Origin: SAR202 cluster bacterium
Lineage (GTDB): Bacteria > Chloroflexota > Dehalococcoidia > Lucifugimonadales > UBA3495
NCBI GenBank assembly: GCA_009392095.1
Contig: VFHF01000255.1
Location: 1 to 7,512, forward strand
Reading direction: 5' to 3'
DNA length: 7,512 nt
The first letter of the stretch is position 1. Each line of letters opens with the position of its first letter. Made by a program: the position numbers and the translations under genes. Shown piece by piece: positions 6,406 to 7,512 of the stretch. The notes beneath the pieces were generated by a model. It saw only the letters and a list, made by a program, of their open reading frames with translations. It was not told the origin of the DNA and searched no databases.

Positions 6406-7030
6406 TTAGACGTGGCTCTCAGATTGGGTTAGGCGACCAACTCCTCGATTGTGATAGTTCCCCTCAGCTTCCATAACGAACAGCTTACTCACGGTGAACT
6501 CAGTGAGAGTGCTGGGCGGAATCACGACCACCTCGAATTCTAGCTCGCCGACAAGGGCTCCGACCGTTCCCGCAGCTTCGTAGCGGAGGAGGTCTCCTCC
6601 AAGCGTGATGAGGTTAGAAAATCCACCGGTCCCACTCCTTCTCACCATTTGGAATTTGGCGGAAGTGAAGGCATCCTCGCCACCGGCGGTTCAGTCAAAC
6701 ATGTCCGCCCTGTAGGTGCCGGTTTTGCCGTGGATGGTGCCGTCGAAGAGGAACGACCCTCTGCATTCGTTGACCCCTCTGGCGCCTGTGCCTAGGGTGC
6801 AAGAGGAATCCACTGCCCCGACCCCCGTCTGAGCACCAATCGTTGTCACGTCTATAGTACCTGCGATGGTTGTCACGCAGTTTTCCGTCGTTGGCGCGCC
6901 CGACAAGACCGGGGGAGCAACGGTATAGGAGCCCGCGGACTTTATGGACGTGCCCTGCGTCCGCTGAGACCGAGCTAAATGTTGCGGTCATTGCTAACAC
7001 CCCGACCAGCAGCAGGCCGGCCAGGACCAC
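6406..7030 (-). pseudogene. Broken gene for a small secreted beta-rich protein (possibly DUF3224-like)
   Basis: Three pieces on the minus strand make one plausible protein. From GTG at 7030, the first frame encodes a signal peptide (VVLAGLLLVGVLAMT, then SSVSADA as cleavage region). Near 6951-6964 the frame shifts by one base, after which GTSIKSAGSYTVAPPVLSG continues as the mature domain. This frame meets an in-frame TGA at 6691-6693 after YRADMFD, then stays open in the same frame through TAGGEDAFTSAKFQ, SGTGGFSNLITLGGDL and a Val-rich strand to TAA at 6406-6408. The order of Gly-Thr-x-x-Gly-Lys-x-Gly-Thr-Tyr, then Ser-Gly-Thr-Gly, then Gly-Gly-Asp resembles DUF3224-type small barrels, which I offer only tentatively. 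One frameshift plus one nonsense codon argue for a pseudogene. Two Cys residues (in TENC and SSCTL) plus NEC hint at an exported fold. The original start may be lost, since no ATG precedes the signal peptide. Confidence 0.55.
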
Positions 7031-7172
7031 ATGAATTTTTGATCGGTAGAATCCCAGTACTCGATTGTGTCGTCACGTTAGTGTTTTGCATTTTTAGTTC
7101 CTTAATAATTGTCCGGTTTGTTGTTAGGTGCCGTATTTTTGAGACGGGCCCACCGAACGAAAAAAACAGATG
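7031..7172. other. AT-rich intergenic spacer
   Basis: This stretch lies between the broken minus-strand secreted-protein gene and the inverted-repeat cluster. It is rich in T-runs on the plus strand (for example GCATTTTTAG and GTATTTTTG) and holds no open frame with recognisable content, no tRNA and no convincing promoter pair. Confidence 0.5.
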
Positions 7173-7285
7173 AGGACTACGTACTAATACCTAGTCCTAG
7201 CCACAGGCAAAACGAGCCTGTAGAAAGACCGTAATGGTCTTCTAGAATGCAGGGCGTTGGCAATCGAGACGCGGTTTTACCCGCG
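7173..7285. repeat. Cluster of four successive inverted repeats
   Basis: Hairpin 1: AGGACTA (7173-7179) with TAGTCCT (7192-7198), continued inside by GTA/TAC across a C-C mismatch around a CTAA loop. Hairpin 2: ACAGGC (7203-7208) with GCCTGT (7216-7221). Hairpin 3: TAGA-AGACC (7221-7230, one bulged A) with GGTCTTCTA (7236-7244) and loop GTAAT, starting on the last base of hairpin 2. Hairpin 4: CGCGG (7270-7274) with CCGCG (7281-7285). None is followed by a proper T-run. The cluster lies before the -10 box of the binding-protein gene, so it is either DNA-level structure or part of an RNA from a promoter further upstream. I do not match it to a known riboswitch. Confidence 0.6.
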
Positions 7286-7330
7286 CCAGAGAAGCTGGTT
7301 AATACCCAACGGCCAGAGCGAATTGATTGC

Positions 7331-7339
7331 TGATATAAT
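7331..7339 (+). promoter_or_regulatory. Extended -10 promoter of the binding-protein gene
   Basis: TGATATAAT combines the TGn extension with a perfect TATAAT (7334-7339). No good -35 lies 16-18 bases upstream. The start would fall near 7346, leaving a leader of about 42 nt before the ATG at 7388, with GAGAGG at 7376-7381 as the ribosome site. Confidence 0.6.
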
Positions 7340-7387
7340 TCTTCAACACTCCCAGTGGTTCCCAATCGCCCCAGTGAGAGGTCCGAC

Positions 7388-7512
7388 ATGGTCAGATTAG
7401 GCGGCACCGCTACACCCAACCACATGGAAGTCTTTGAGGGTCTTGAGAAGTTGTTCCGGCGGCGGGGTATCGACCTCGATTGGGTCCTGTATTCCGGGTA
7501 CGACAACATGGT
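7388..7512 (+). CDS. PhnD-like substrate-binding protein, N-terminal fragment
   Basis: Only the first 41 codons are inside the window and the gene runs off the right end. The start is supported by GAGAGG 6 bases before the ATG and by an extended -10 promoter about 50 bases upstream; the frame has no earlier start codon nearby. The peptide begins MVRLGGTATPNHMEVFEGL and goes on with a Gly-Ile-Asp-Leu-Asp-Trp-Val-Leu-Tyr-Ser-Gly-Tyr-Asp segment. This resembles the start of periplasmic-binding folds of the phosphate/phosphite/phosphonate (PhnD) type: strand LGG, a long first helix, then a strand and a YDxMV helix. It begins directly with the first strand and lacks a signal peptide, which is odd for a transporter component and could indicate a cytoplasmic role. 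The family call rests on a short fragment. Confidence 0.6.
   Translation, partial: MVRLGGTATPNHMEVFEGLEKLFRRRGIDLDWVLYSGYDNM

Noticed and set aside
6691..6693. TGA read as selenocysteine or tryptophan
   Set aside because: No selenocysteine insertion hairpin is evident by eye, the response regulator uses TGA as a normal stop, and the same gene also carries a frameshift.
7177..7509. Minus-strand 110-residue frame at the right end
   Set aside because: It runs through the inverted repeats and opposite the binding-protein start, which has a promoter, ribosome site and family resemblance.
1..7512. CRISPR array, insertion sequence or phage genes
   Set aside because: No spaced direct-repeat array, transposase, integrase or terminal inverted repeats were found on either strand.

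Overview
The window looks like chromosomal DNA of an uncultured bacterium, most plausibly a Chloroflexota lineage near SAR202/Dehalococcoidia. This is inference from gene style: a TPR-LuxR regulator remnant, a lipoprotein with a Thr-Pro linker and a small beta-rich domain, a luciferase-like flavin oxidoreductase paired with a class III aminotransferase, and a PhnD-like binding protein. No marker gene is present to confirm it.

Layout. Bases 1-703 (+) hold the decayed 3' end of a TPR-LuxR regulator with at least two frameshifts. A tRNA-Asp(GTC) lies on the minus strand at 758-833, with a clear promoter (870-898) and a hairpin at the predicted 5' end of its transcript. Minus-strand genes follow: a lipoprotein (1014-1604), then a two-component operon read right to left, an OmpR-type response regulator (2740-3528) overlapping a membrane histidine kinase (1760-2743) by ATGA. 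Divergent from it, with a near-consensus promoter at 3687-3714, is a two-gene plus-strand operon: a luciferase-like monooxygenase (3771-4940) and, 8 bases later, a class III PLP enzyme resembling 2,2-dialkylglycine decarboxylase (4949-6253), closed by a hairpin terminator (6284-6325). Bases 6406-7030 (-) are a broken secreted-protein gene with one frameshift and one in-frame stop. A cluster of four inverted repeats (7173-7285) precedes an extended -10 promoter and the start of a PhnD-like binding protein (7388 to the window end).

How the parts may work together. The flavin oxidoreductase and the PLP enzyme probably act in one pathway on an organic substrate, with the oxidoreductase oxidising it and the PLP enzyme transaminating or decarboxylating an amino or keto acid intermediate. 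The divergent two-component system is a natural candidate regulator. Both ends of the window are accessory-like and decaying, while the central operons are intact. The substrate cannot be read from the sequence.
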